In this document: piece by piece, positions 55,190-64,000 of the stretch
How positions within the stretch are numbered: the first letter of the stretch is position 1
How the letters are laid out: every line of letters begins with the position of its first letter
NCBI GenBank assembly: GCA_011033025.1
Contig: WFMF01000047.1
Coordinates: 434,001-498,000, forward strand
Direction of reading: 5' to 3'
Source of the DNA: Beroe forskalii
Taxonomy: Eukaryota > Ctenophora > Nuda > Beroida > Beroidae
Length of the DNA: 64,000 nucleotides
Position numbers and translations under genes: made by a program
The notes under the pieces: model-generated
The model's database searches: none
What the model was told of the DNA's origin: nothing
Seen by the model: the letters and a program-made list of their open reading frames with translations, nothing else

Positions 55190-58100
55190 CAAGCTGTTTG
55201 CACTGGTGCCAGCTGCATGCAGCACGCACTGGTGCCAGCTTAATGCAGCACGCACTGGTGTCAGCTGCAGTACAGCACGCACTGGTGCCAGCTGCAGTGC
55301 AGCACGCACTGGTGCCAGTTGCAGTGCAGCGCGCACTGGTGCCATGCTGTTTGCACTAGTGCCAGCTGCATGCAGCACGCGCTGGTGCCAGCTGCATGCA
55401 GCACGCACTGGTGTCAGCTGCATGCAGCACGCACTGGTGCCAGCTGCATGCAGCACGCGCTGGTGCCAGCTGCATGCAGCACGCGCTGGTGCCAAGCTGT
55501 TTGCACTAGTGCCAGCTGCATGCAGCACGCACTGGTGCCATGCTGTTTGCACTAGTGCCAGCTGCATGCAGCACGCGCTGGTGCCAGCTGCATGCAGCAC
55601 GCGCTGGTGCCAGCTGCATGCAGCACGCGCTGGTGCCAGCTGCATGCAGCACGCGCTGGTGCCAGCTGCATGCAGCACGCGCTGGTGCCAGCTGCATGCA
55701 GCACGCGCTGGTGCCAGCTGCATGCAGCACGCACTGGTGTCAGCTGCATGCAGCACGGACTGGTGTCAGCTGCATGCAACACGCACTGGTGTCAGCTGCA
55801 TGCAACACACACTGGTGCCAGCTGCATGCAGCACGCACTGGTGCCAAGCTGTTTACTGCACTGGTGCATGCAGCACGCGCTGCATGCAGTGCACGCACTG
55901 GTGCCAGCTGCATAGCACGCAGTGCCAGCTGCATGCAGCACGCATGGTGTGCAGCACGCATGCAGCATGCAGCACTGGTGCCAGCTGCATGCAGCACGCT
56001 GGTACCTGCTGCATGCAGCACAGCACGCACTGCATGCAGCACGCAGTGCCAGCAACACGCACTAGTGCCAGCTGCGCTGCAGCACGCGCTGAATGCTGCA
56101 TGCAGCACGCACTGGTGCTAGCTGCATGCAGCACGCACTGGTGCCAGCTGCAGTGCAGCACGCACTGGTGCTAGCTGCAGTGCAGCACGCACTGGTGCTA
56201 GCTGCAGTGCAGCACGCACTGGTGCTAGCTGCATGCAGCACGCACTGGTGCCAGCTGCATGCAGCACGCGCTGGTGCCAGCTGCATGCAGCACGCGCTGG
56301 TGCGAGCTGCATGCAGCACGCAGTGCCACGCACTGGTGCCAAGCTGCATGCGATGCCAGCTGCATGCAGTACGCACTGGTGTCAGCTGCATGCAGCACGC
56401 ACTGGTGCCAGCTCGCAGTGCACGCAGCACGCACTGGTGCCAGCTGCATGCAACACGCACTGGTGCCTGCTGCAGTGCAGCACGCACTGGTGCCAGCTGC
56501 ATGCAGCACGCGCTGGTGCCAGCTGCATGAAGCACGCGCTGGTGCCTGCTGCAGTGCAGCACGCACTGGTGTCAGCTGCATGCACTGGTGCATGCAGCAC
56601 GAACTGGTGCAGCATGCAGCTGCATGCAAGCACGCACTGGTGCCAGCTGCATGCAACACATACTGGTGTCAGCTGCATGTAACACGCACTGGTGCCATGC
56701 TGCATGCAACACGCATGCAATGGACGCACTGGTGCCTGCTGCAGTGCAGCACGCACTGGTGCCAGCTGCATGCAGCACGCACTGGTGCCAAGCTGTTTGC
56801 ACTAGTGCCAGCTGCATGCAGCACGCGCTGGTACCAGCTGCCATGCAGCACGCGCTGGTACCAGCTGCAGTGCAGCACGCACTGGTACCAGCTGCAGTGC
56901 AGCACGCACTGGTGCCAGCTGCAGTGCAGCACGCACTGGTGCTAGCTGCAGTGCAGCACGCACTGGTGCCAGCTGCATGCAGCACGCACTGGTGCCAGCT
57001 ACATGCAGCACGCAGTACGCATTGGCTGCAGTGCAGCACGCACTGGTGTAGCTGGGCGTGTCAGCTGCATGCACCAGTGCCGGCTGCAGTGCAGCACGCA
57101 CTGGTGCTAGCTGCACTGCAGCACGCACTGGTGCTAGCCAGAGCATGCAGTGCAGCACGCACTGGTGCTAGCTGCAGTGCACGGTCGCACCAGCTGCAGT
57201 GCTGCACGTACTGGTGCGAGCGCTGCATGCTGCATGCACTGGTGCCGGCTGCATGCACCGGTGCCAGCTGCATGCAGCATGCACCGGTGCCAGCTGCATG
57301 CAGCACGCACTGGTGCCAGCTGCATGCAACACATACTGGTGTCAGCTGCATGTAACACGCACTGGTGCCATGGCTGTTTGCACAAGTGCCAGCTGCATGC
57401 AACACGCACTGGTGCCTGCTGCAGTGCAGCACGCACTGGTGCCAGCTGCATGCAGCACGCACTGGTGCCAAGCTGTTTGCACTAGTGCCAGCTGCATGCA
57501 GCACGCGCTGGTACCAGCTGCCATGCAGCACGCGCTGGTACCAGCTGCAGTGCAGCACGCACTGGTACCAGCTGCAGTGCAGCACGCACTGGTACCAGCT
57601 GCAGTGCAGCACGCACTGGTGCTAGCTGCAGTGCAGCACGCACTGGTGCCAGCTGCATGCAGCACGCACTGGTGCCAGCTACATGCAGCACGCACCAGTG
57701 CCGGCTGCAGTGCAGCACGCACTGGTGCTAGCTACATGCAGCACGCACCAGTGCCGGCTGCAGTGCAGCACGCACTGGTGCTAGCTGCAGTGCAGCACGC
57801 ACTGGTGCTAGCTGCAGTGCAGCACGCACTGAAAGCATGCATGCAGCACGCACTGGTACCAGCTGTGCAGCACGCACTTAGCTGCAGTGCAGCACGCACT
57901 GGTGCACGCTTCAGTGCCAGCTGCATGCAGCACGCGCTGGTGCCAGCTGCATGCAGCACGCACTGGTGCCACGTATGCAGCACGCACTGGTGCCAGCTGC
58001 ATGCAGCACGCAGTACGCACTGGTGCCAGCTTAATGCAGCACGCGCTGGTGTCAGCTGCAGTACAGCACGCACTGGTGCCAGCTGCAGTGCAGCACGCAC

Positions 58101-59535
58101 TGGTGCCAGCTGCATGCAGCACGCAGTACGCACTGGTGTCAGCTGCATGCAGCACGCAGTACGCAGCCTGCATGCAGCACGCGCTGGTGCTAGCTGCATG
58201 CAGCACGCACTGGTGCCAGCTGCACGCACTGGTGCCAGCTGCATGCAGCACGCGCACGCCAGCTACGCAGCACGCGCTGGTGCCAGCTGCATGCAGCACG
58301 CACTGGTGCCAGCTGCTGCATGCAGCACGCGCTGGACTGGCTGCATGCATGCACCGGTGCCAGCTGCATGAAGCACGCGCTGGTGCCAGCTGCATGCAGC
58401 ACGCACTGGTGTCAGCTGCATGCAGCACGGACTGGTGTCAGCTGCATGCAACACGCACTGGTGTCAGCTGCATGCAACACACACTGGTGCCAGCTGCATG
58501 CAGCACGCACTGGTGCCAGCTGCATGCAGCACGCACTGGTGCCAGCTGCATGCAACACGCACTGGTGCCTGCTGCAGTGCAGCACGCACTGGTGCTAGCT
58601 GCATGCAGCACGCACTGGTGCCAAGCTGTTTGCACTAGTGCCAGCTGCATGCAGCAGGCGCTAGTGCCAGCTGCATGCAGCACGCACTGGTGCCAGCTGC
58701 ATGCAGCACGCACTGGTGCCAGCTGCATGCAGCACGCAGTACGCACTGGTGTCAGCTGCATGCAACACGCACTGGTGCCTGCTGCAGTGCAGCACGCACT
58801 GGTGCTAGCTGCATGCAGCACGCACTGGTGCCAAGCTGTTTGCACTAGTGCCAGCTGCATGCAGCACGCGCTGGTGCCAGCTGCATGCAGCACGCACTGG
58901 TGCCAGCTGCATGCAGCACGCACTGGTGCCAGCTGCATGCAGCACGCAGTACGCACTGGTGTCAGCTGCATGCAACACGCACTGGTGCCTGCTGCAGTGC
59001 AGCACGCACTGGTGCCAGCTGCACGCACTGGTGCCAGCTGCACGCACTGGTGGCATGCAACACATGCTGGTGCCAGCTGCATGCTGCGGAGCATGCTGCA
59101 TGCAGTGGTGCCACTTGCCAGCTGCATGCACTGGTGCCGGCTGCATGCTGCACGCACTAGTGCCAGCTGCAGTGCAGCACGCACTGGTGCCAGCTGCATG
59201 CTGCACGCACTGGTGCGAGCTGCATGCTGCATGCACTGGTGCCAGCTGCATGCACTGGTGCCGGCTGCATGCACCGGTGCCAGCTGCATGCAGCATGCAC
59301 CGGTGCCAGCTGCATGCAGCACGCACTGGTGCCAGCTACATGCAGCACGCGCTGGTACCAGCTGCATGCAGCACGCACTGGCGCCGGCTGCTTGCACCAT
59401 TACAGCACGCACTGGCGCCAGCTGCTTGCACCATTACAGCACGCACTGGCGCCAGCTGCATGCACCATTACAACAAGCACTGGCGCCAGCTGCATGCACC
59501 ATTACAGCACGCAGTGGTGCCAGCAGCGCAGCACG
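55190..59535. repeat. 4.3-kb minisatellite, 26-bp unit
   Basis: About 165 units of GCACGCACTGGTGCCAGCTG plus CATGCA, with variants (CAGTGCAGCA, AAGCTGTTTGCACTAG) and higher-order blocks of several hundred bp (56590-56950 is repeated at 57280-57640). Units contain the palindrome GCTGCATGCAGC. As 26 is not a multiple of 3 and the unit lacks stops, long open frames exist on both strands; I regard these as artefacts. Confidence 0.96.
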
Positions 59536-59559
59536 CACTGGTATTGCCAGACATTTTAC

Positions 59560-59745
59560 GGTCGGTCTCCCATATAAACGGGAGCCTTCATTATCTATGA
59601 CAATGACGTCACTCGGAAAAATATAATTAAGCGCACCCAGGACTCAATTAAGGACTAAGGTTAGGGTCAGGATTAGGGTCACTATTTGTTAGGATTAGGA
59701 TTGAGGTTAGGGCTATGGCCAACACAAACAGGGATATACGTGTTT
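59560..59745. mobile_element. Telomere-like MITE, partial third copy
   Basis: GGTCTCCCATATAAACGG, ATGACGTCACTC and degenerate TTAGGGTCAGGATTAGG, then broken off beside the cagggatatacgtgtttagcaa dispersed word. Confidence 0.75.
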
Positions 59746-59799
59746 AGCAAATCGACACCTGTACCCCTGGTTTGGGGAATGTTTCAGCACGTAAGGTGT

Positions 59800-60250
59800 C
59801 AGTCTGAGTCAACACGTACTGATGTTAGCACGAACTGGTGTCAGCACGTACTGGTGTCAACACGTACTGGTGTCAGTACATACTGGTGTCAGCACGTACT
59901 GGTGCCAGCACGTACTTGTGTCAGCACGTGCTGGTGTCAGCACGTACTGGTGTCAGCACGTACTGGTGTCAGCACGTAGTCGTACTGGTGTCAGCACGTA
60001 CTAGTGTCAGCACGTACTGGTGTCAGCACGTACTGGTGTCAGCACGTACTAGTGTCAGCACGTACTGGTGTCAGCACGTACTGGTGTCAGCACATACTAG
60101 TGTCAGCACGTACTGGTGTCAGCACGTACTGGTGTCAGCACGTACTGGTGTCAGCACCTAATGATGCCAGCACGTACTGGTGTCAGCACGTACTGGTGTC
60201 AGCACGAACTGGCGCCAGCACATACGGCTGTCAGTGTCAGCACCTATTGC
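59800..60250. repeat. 16-bp minisatellite (ACTGGTGTCAGCACGT)n
   Basis: About 26 units. It differs from the 27.7-kb array only in five bases outside the ACTGGTGTCAG core. Confidence 0.95.
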
Positions 60251-60643
60251 CATCAGTACGTACTGCCATCAACTTCCATCACCGTCTTCACAGCCACTCA
60301 AAAATTCATGTGCCATTGAAAATGCACAATTAAGACCACACTGTACACAGTACACCATTTGTACGCAGTACAGGTGTAAACTCGGAGCTATATACACCAG
60401 GCGTTCTATGAGGAGTTAACTGGAGGAGAGTCATTGTGTGGCAGTTTATGTCCGTACTTTGTCCCATCGGGGCACTTAGTCTTGGCTTTCTTTACGTGAG
60501 ATTTGTTCGAGCTGTGCGGATTTTTCAGTTTCAAACAGGTCTTTTAGTTTTACATCGGTAATCTATCATATCACATGCGATTTTCAAACGTGCCATGAGC
60601 CTTCAGTTTTAGCACTAACAGATCAAAGAGCCCGAGATAAGCC

Positions 60644-62008
60644 ATGAGTATGCTACGGAGAGCGCAAAGAAACACTAAACTATCTGTAATCTTTCTCCTC
60701 GTCCTAGTCGTACTATACCTCTACAGAATCACCCCCAACTACAACACATCCAACCACTGCCCGAACAGACAGCACTTCGGTAACCTCACCGACACTCACT
60801 ACTTCGTCTTCATCAAACCCAAACACGCAGACGCCGACGTTTTCTCCAACCTCTTCTTCTACCTGGGCCTCAAGTACTCGCGGTGCTTTGCTTTGAACAT
60901 CCAGTCCCCGGCAGCTTGGCACGGCATCTCCTCAGGGATGTACGATGAGTCCTACGTCCAGGAAACGGAGCACCCTCCGAGGATGGTGGTCCAGGAGATG
61001 GACTACTCCCCTGCCAGGATGGAAATGTTAGTGGGAGGTTCCAACTACCAGTACCAGACCAGTAGCAAGGTGGTGGTGGGGTTCCTCAGGGACCCTTACG
61101 ATGTGTTTATGAGTTGTCTCATGAGGCACGTGCAGATAAAACGCAAGCAAAACGACCCTACGATCAGCATGTCAATGGATGTGAATGTTAATAACTACAT
61201 TGATTCGTTTGACTTCGAAGGGAATTTGAGGAGTAGTACGACCTATATTGGACCTAACACCTGTCATAACAATCTGGCTTACTCATTCGGGCTCAATGAT
61301 AATCTGTACAGGACGCATTATAACCTTCAGACTGACCCTGAAGCAGCGGAAAAGTTTGCTGATTTAGTGGAGAAGAGAGTCACTGATTTTATCATTTATG
61401 AGCACCTCCTGCAATCTGTGTTCTTGATGAAGGAGCATTACTGTTTGGAATCAAATAATGACCTGCTCTATCTGACTAGGATACCAGAAAACTACGTTAG
61501 CATTGGTCTGGGTAAAATCACTCCCGAAACCAAAGAAAGGCTACAAGACTTCCTGAAGTACGACTACACAATCTACAACAGGATCGTCGCTAAGTTCAAG
61601 GCAACATTCGCTGAGAAACAGACCAGCCCCGCATTCCAACAGGACTACACGACCTTCCAACGGCAGATCGTGGACTTCACTAACTACTGCTGCAAGAAGA
61701 CGCTGTCTCTGAAGGCAGAGGAGAGTAAGATCAGAGCGTACAGCATGACAGAGCAAGGAGAGGGGGACGCGCAGTGCGCCCTGATTAACGGCAACAACAT
61801 CCTGTTAGCTAACATGGTGTACCAGATTCAAGAGTACAAGTTCACGGGGCGGGTAGCTCGACTGCTGAGTGGAGAGGGAGGAGGAGGAGGAGGAGGGGGA
61901 GGAGGAGAGGGAGGAGGAGGAGAGGGAGTAGAGGGAGGGGGCTTCAGAGAATTTATCAAGATAGTCAACGAGACCCTGGCTGAAGAAGACGACGAAGGTA
62001 ACAGATAG
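60644..62008 (+). CDS. Galactose-3-O-sulfotransferase-like protein, 454 aa, intronless
   Basis: Golgi type II membrane enzyme class that moves sulfate from PAPS to galactose of glycolipids or glycans. Short cytosolic N-terminus with basic residues, membrane anchor at about 13-27 (LSVIFLLVLVVLYLY), then a lumenal domain with N-glycosylation sites (NTS at 34, NLT at 47). The PAPS region FVFIKPKHADADVFSNLFFY (54-73) stands where the family has a K.HK.GSS.. loop; the small hydroxyl residues are missing here. VGFLRDPYDVFMS (145-157) fits the 3'-phosphate motif, and later FIIYEHLLQSVFLMK and YDYTIYNRI match Gal3ST blocks. Residues about 407-433 are an acidic poly-glycine run from a GGA microsatellite. 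Similarity is moderate, so substrate and even activity are uncertain. The start was chosen at the first ATG; a second lies two codons on. Confidence 0.75.
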   Translation: MSMLRRAQRNTKLSVIFLLVLVVLYLYRITPNYNTSNHCPNRQHFGNLTDTHYFVFIKPKHADADVFSNLFFYLGLKYSRCFALNIQSPAAWHGISSGMYDESYVQETEHPPRMVVQEMDYSPARMEMLVGGSNYQYQTSSKVVVGFLRDPYDVFMSCLMRHVQIKRKQNDPTISMSMDVNVNNYIDSFDFEGNLRSSTTYIGPNTCHNNLAYSFGLNDNLYRTHYNLQTDPEAAEKFADLVEKRVTDFIIYEHLLQSVFLMKEHYCLESNNDLLYLTRIPENYVSIGLGKITPETKERLQDFLKYDYTIYNRIVAKFKATFAEKQTSPAFQQDYTTFQRQIVDFTNYCCKKTLSLKAEESKIRAYSMTEQGEGDAQCALINGNNILLANMVYQIQEYKFTGRVARLLSGEGGGGGGGGGGEGGGGEGVEGGGFREFIKIVNETLAEEDDEGNR

Positions 62009-63540
62009 CCGTTATTGGGTCAAGGGTTAACCAGAACTGGACACCTAAAATCTATTTCAGCCCTTGTTTTCTGATATAATCCATTAGCCATAATAGGAAA
62101 TAAAGGTGATTTGGGAGGGAAAATATTCCTAACTCTCGGACATTATAATATTAATATTTAGTAATACATGCCAAGGACGCGTGTTATTGAGGTTATAGCA
62201 TACTTTTGAAGTACCCAATCTTGTATTTTGATTTTTAGTCTAGACAATTATCGAGAGATTGCTGTCTCACAAGTATGCGGCCACAAATATGTGTCAAGTA
62301 TATTAACACTACTACTTGTTGATCGCGCTGAAATTACCAAACACCAACCATGAAAACAATCTGACTTAAAGTGCCAAAATATTTACGATATTTATTTCGT
62401 CCAGCAAAATTCAATATTAAATTACAATCTATTTACAAGCCCCTTTCATAAAAATTGACGCTTTTTTCAAAAGACTAAATTGAAAAGCGTGAAAGGCACT
62501 TAAAAATCAAGCTACAAAAAGGTATACTACTTGATTAACAATTATTTACAATTCAGTTGGCCAGTTGCCATTTAATCTGAAGATTTCCGAATGTTTTTGA
62601 TGTTTTACACTGACTTAATTATTGTTTGACTAACGTATTGAATATTTTTCATTTCAAAAACAGTTCATTTTGGATTGCTTTACGATAAACAGAGATCATG
62701 AGAAATCCCACTACACATGCCAAAAATATTTTTTGACACGCGCTTCATCACTATGGAATCTAAACAGTTAAGTGCAATGATTTGATTGGTAGATTCAATG
62801 TCGTACAATTTCGAGTACCCAGTGTCAATGATGCAAATAATGAAGAAATGTGCAAATAAAATGAGCAGCTGGGATAGACACCGCCATTAGGGATGTTCAA
62901 AAAATCTTATTTCCGCCCAATCACTCCGAATACTTGATAATATTTTGCATTTGGACCCACTGAAGCACCAAGAAAAATTTTTCGGCCCAACTCCATCGGG
63001 AAACCATGGCTCCGGCCACGCCCATTTTTTGCCCATTCCTTATACAGGTAAAATATCGAAAATTGCGTTTTAAAGCATGAAATGTTGGATTAATCTTATT
63101 GGAACCCGTTTCCTTCAATATAAACCGTATGAAGGCATTTTGTTTTAATCGAGGTCTCAAGTCTCTATGATGTAATCTAGCCCGGCCACGCCCTGACCAC
63201 ACCCATTTTTCGTAACTTCCGAAAAAAGCGCCAGAAGGTCGAGACTGGTGACAAAGTTGGGTTTCATCCTCTGGTTTTGACGTTTAAACATGGTTTCAAC
63301 AGTGTAGCAACAACTCCTCACCGAGATAATTAACCTTTCTATGTCCTTCAGACCATATTTTGGATAACTCATAATGCGTATTTCATGGATTGTTAATAGT
63401 GTGATCGTATGATATTGTGATTCGAGTGCCATGGGCTGATCTTGTGCTCGTTACCGTGACACCAGTTCCAAGTGCAGGGCGGTTTTTGACACCATTGAAA
63501 CGAGAGCTATCAATCAAGGTGTTACACTGACTGCCCTTGA
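62009..63540. other. 3' flank of the sulfotransferase-like gene
   Basis: AT-rich, no gene recognised. GGCCACGCCC..CACACCCATTTTT-type words at 63015 and 63185 hint at an old repeat. Confidence 0.4.
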
Positions 63541-63559
63541 CACTACCATGGTAACGTGG

Positions 63560-63566
63560 TATATAG
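63560..63566 (+). promoter_or_regulatory. Possible TATA box
   Basis: TATATAG 48 bp before the ATG at 63608. A palindromic ACCATGGTAACGTGGT lies just upstream. Confidence 0.35.
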
Positions 63567-63607
63567 GGCGTCATGTGATCTCTTCAATCATCCAATCTTT
63601 CATTGCA

Positions 63608-64000
63608 ATGACCAACACACTTGGCAAACGCAAGCTTCCTCGAAGTAACCTCCCCTACCTTGGCAACCTACTCGACAAACTATCCTTCTCAAAGCTTCCT
63701 ACAAAGAAAGTTGTCCTGCAGCGGTTGATGTTTGAGATCGAGCACAACAATGGAGCCGCCAGCTTGGAATCTGCAGCTCTCAGCACACAGAAGGAATTGT
63801 TTGCTCTCTGGGAGTATGCTGGCTACGGAGACATCCTGAAGCCCCTCTCCAATGTCCTTAAACAGATACGCTCCCTCCACCAATCCTACAAAGCCATCAA
63901 CAAGACACCACTCTCCAGAAGACAGACACCCTCCTTCCAGAAAAAAGAAGCCCTCTTCAACTCCTCTCTTGGTGAACTCTTCGACATCGCCGATGCCTCC
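63608..64000 (+). CDS. Start of an unrecognised ORF, cut by the window end
   Basis: 131 codons open from ATG (MTNTLGKRKLPRSNLPYL) to the last base. The sequence has a predicted helical repeat-like character (LLDKLSFSKLPTKK, LQRLMFEIEHNNGAA, ILKPLSNVLKQIRSLHQSYK) and ends in ALFNSSLGELFDIADAS. The L..LFDIA ending resembles a group of uncharacterised invertebrate proteins often tied to mobile elements; this is recollection, not proof. The ATG lies close to a TATA-like box, as expected for a compact mobile-element gene. Confidence 0.65.
   Translation, partial: MTNTLGKRKLPRSNLPYLGNLLDKLSFSKLPTKKVVLQRLMFEIEHNNGAASLESAALSTQKELFALWEYAGYGDILKPLSNVLKQIRSLHQSYKAINKTPLSRRQTPSFQKKEALFNSSLGELFDIADAS

Noticed and set aside
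55206-59626. Long open frames (up to several hundred codons, both strands)
   Set aside because: They lie wholly in a 26-bp tandem array without stops, in many registers at once, with no domain and no splice or promoter context.

Overview
The window is nuclear DNA from an invertebrate animal. Genes have GT-AG introns, several with phase-matched joins; promoters are TATA-like; and the gene set (mitochondrial glycine decarboxylase, a phosphagen kinase with arginine-kinase signatures, a Golgi-type galactose sulfotransferase, an aldo-keto reductase) is metazoan. Arginine kinase argues against a vertebrate. I cannot name the species. More than half of the window is repetitive: at least ten minisatellite arrays, several inverted-repeat elements, and a damaged non-LTR retrotransposon.

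Layout. 0-0.9 kb: a 13-bp minisatellite and nested palindromes. 1.6-12.8 kb: the last ten coding exons of glycine decarboxylase (GLDC) on the minus strand. Its introns hold a small plus-strand two-exon gene (4.93-5.86 kb), hairpin elements, a TATA-bearing repeat, a GGTACC minisatellite and foldback element FB1. 13-24.5 kb: a mosaic of mobile elements, including an 830-bp element with terminal inverted repeats (TIRs), a hAT-like element with an 8-bp target-site duplication (TSD) carrying a scrap of Penelope-type reverse transcriptase, a 4.7-kb giant inverted repeat made of minisatellites, and a nested set of three elements with telomere-like repeats. 24.5-30.2 kb: AT-rich DNA with one 16-bp array. 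30.3-31.1 kb: an intronless aldo-keto reductase.

32.1-55.1 kb is the phosphagen kinase locus. A possible transit-peptide exon (32.15 kb) joins in phase to a kinase exon at 37.66 kb. A convergent two-exon gene at 39.3-39.6 kb encodes a 63-residue single-pass membrane microprotein. Kinase exon and microprotein gene lie in a segmental duplication (33.22-40.12 and 50.49-55.14 kb). The second copy lacks the first kinase exon, yet its 341-residue core is identical to the first despite about 39 nucleotide differences. Foldback FB2 sits in copy 1 and is absent from copy 2, which supplies an empty site that proves the insertion. Between the copies are a 5'-truncated retrotransposon and FB3, an inverted relative of FB2.

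55.2-60.25 kb: a 4.3-kb array of 26-bp units, a telomere-like MITE fragment and a 16-bp array. 60.6-62.0 kb: an intronless galactose-3-O-sulfotransferase-like gene. 63.6 kb to the end: the start of an unrecognised ORF running off the window.

Two themes recur. First, inverted repeats whose arms are tandem arrays (FB1-3 and the 17.9-22.6 kb element), two of them with clean 8-bp TSDs. Second, a CTGGTGYCAG core shared by four otherwise different minisatellites.
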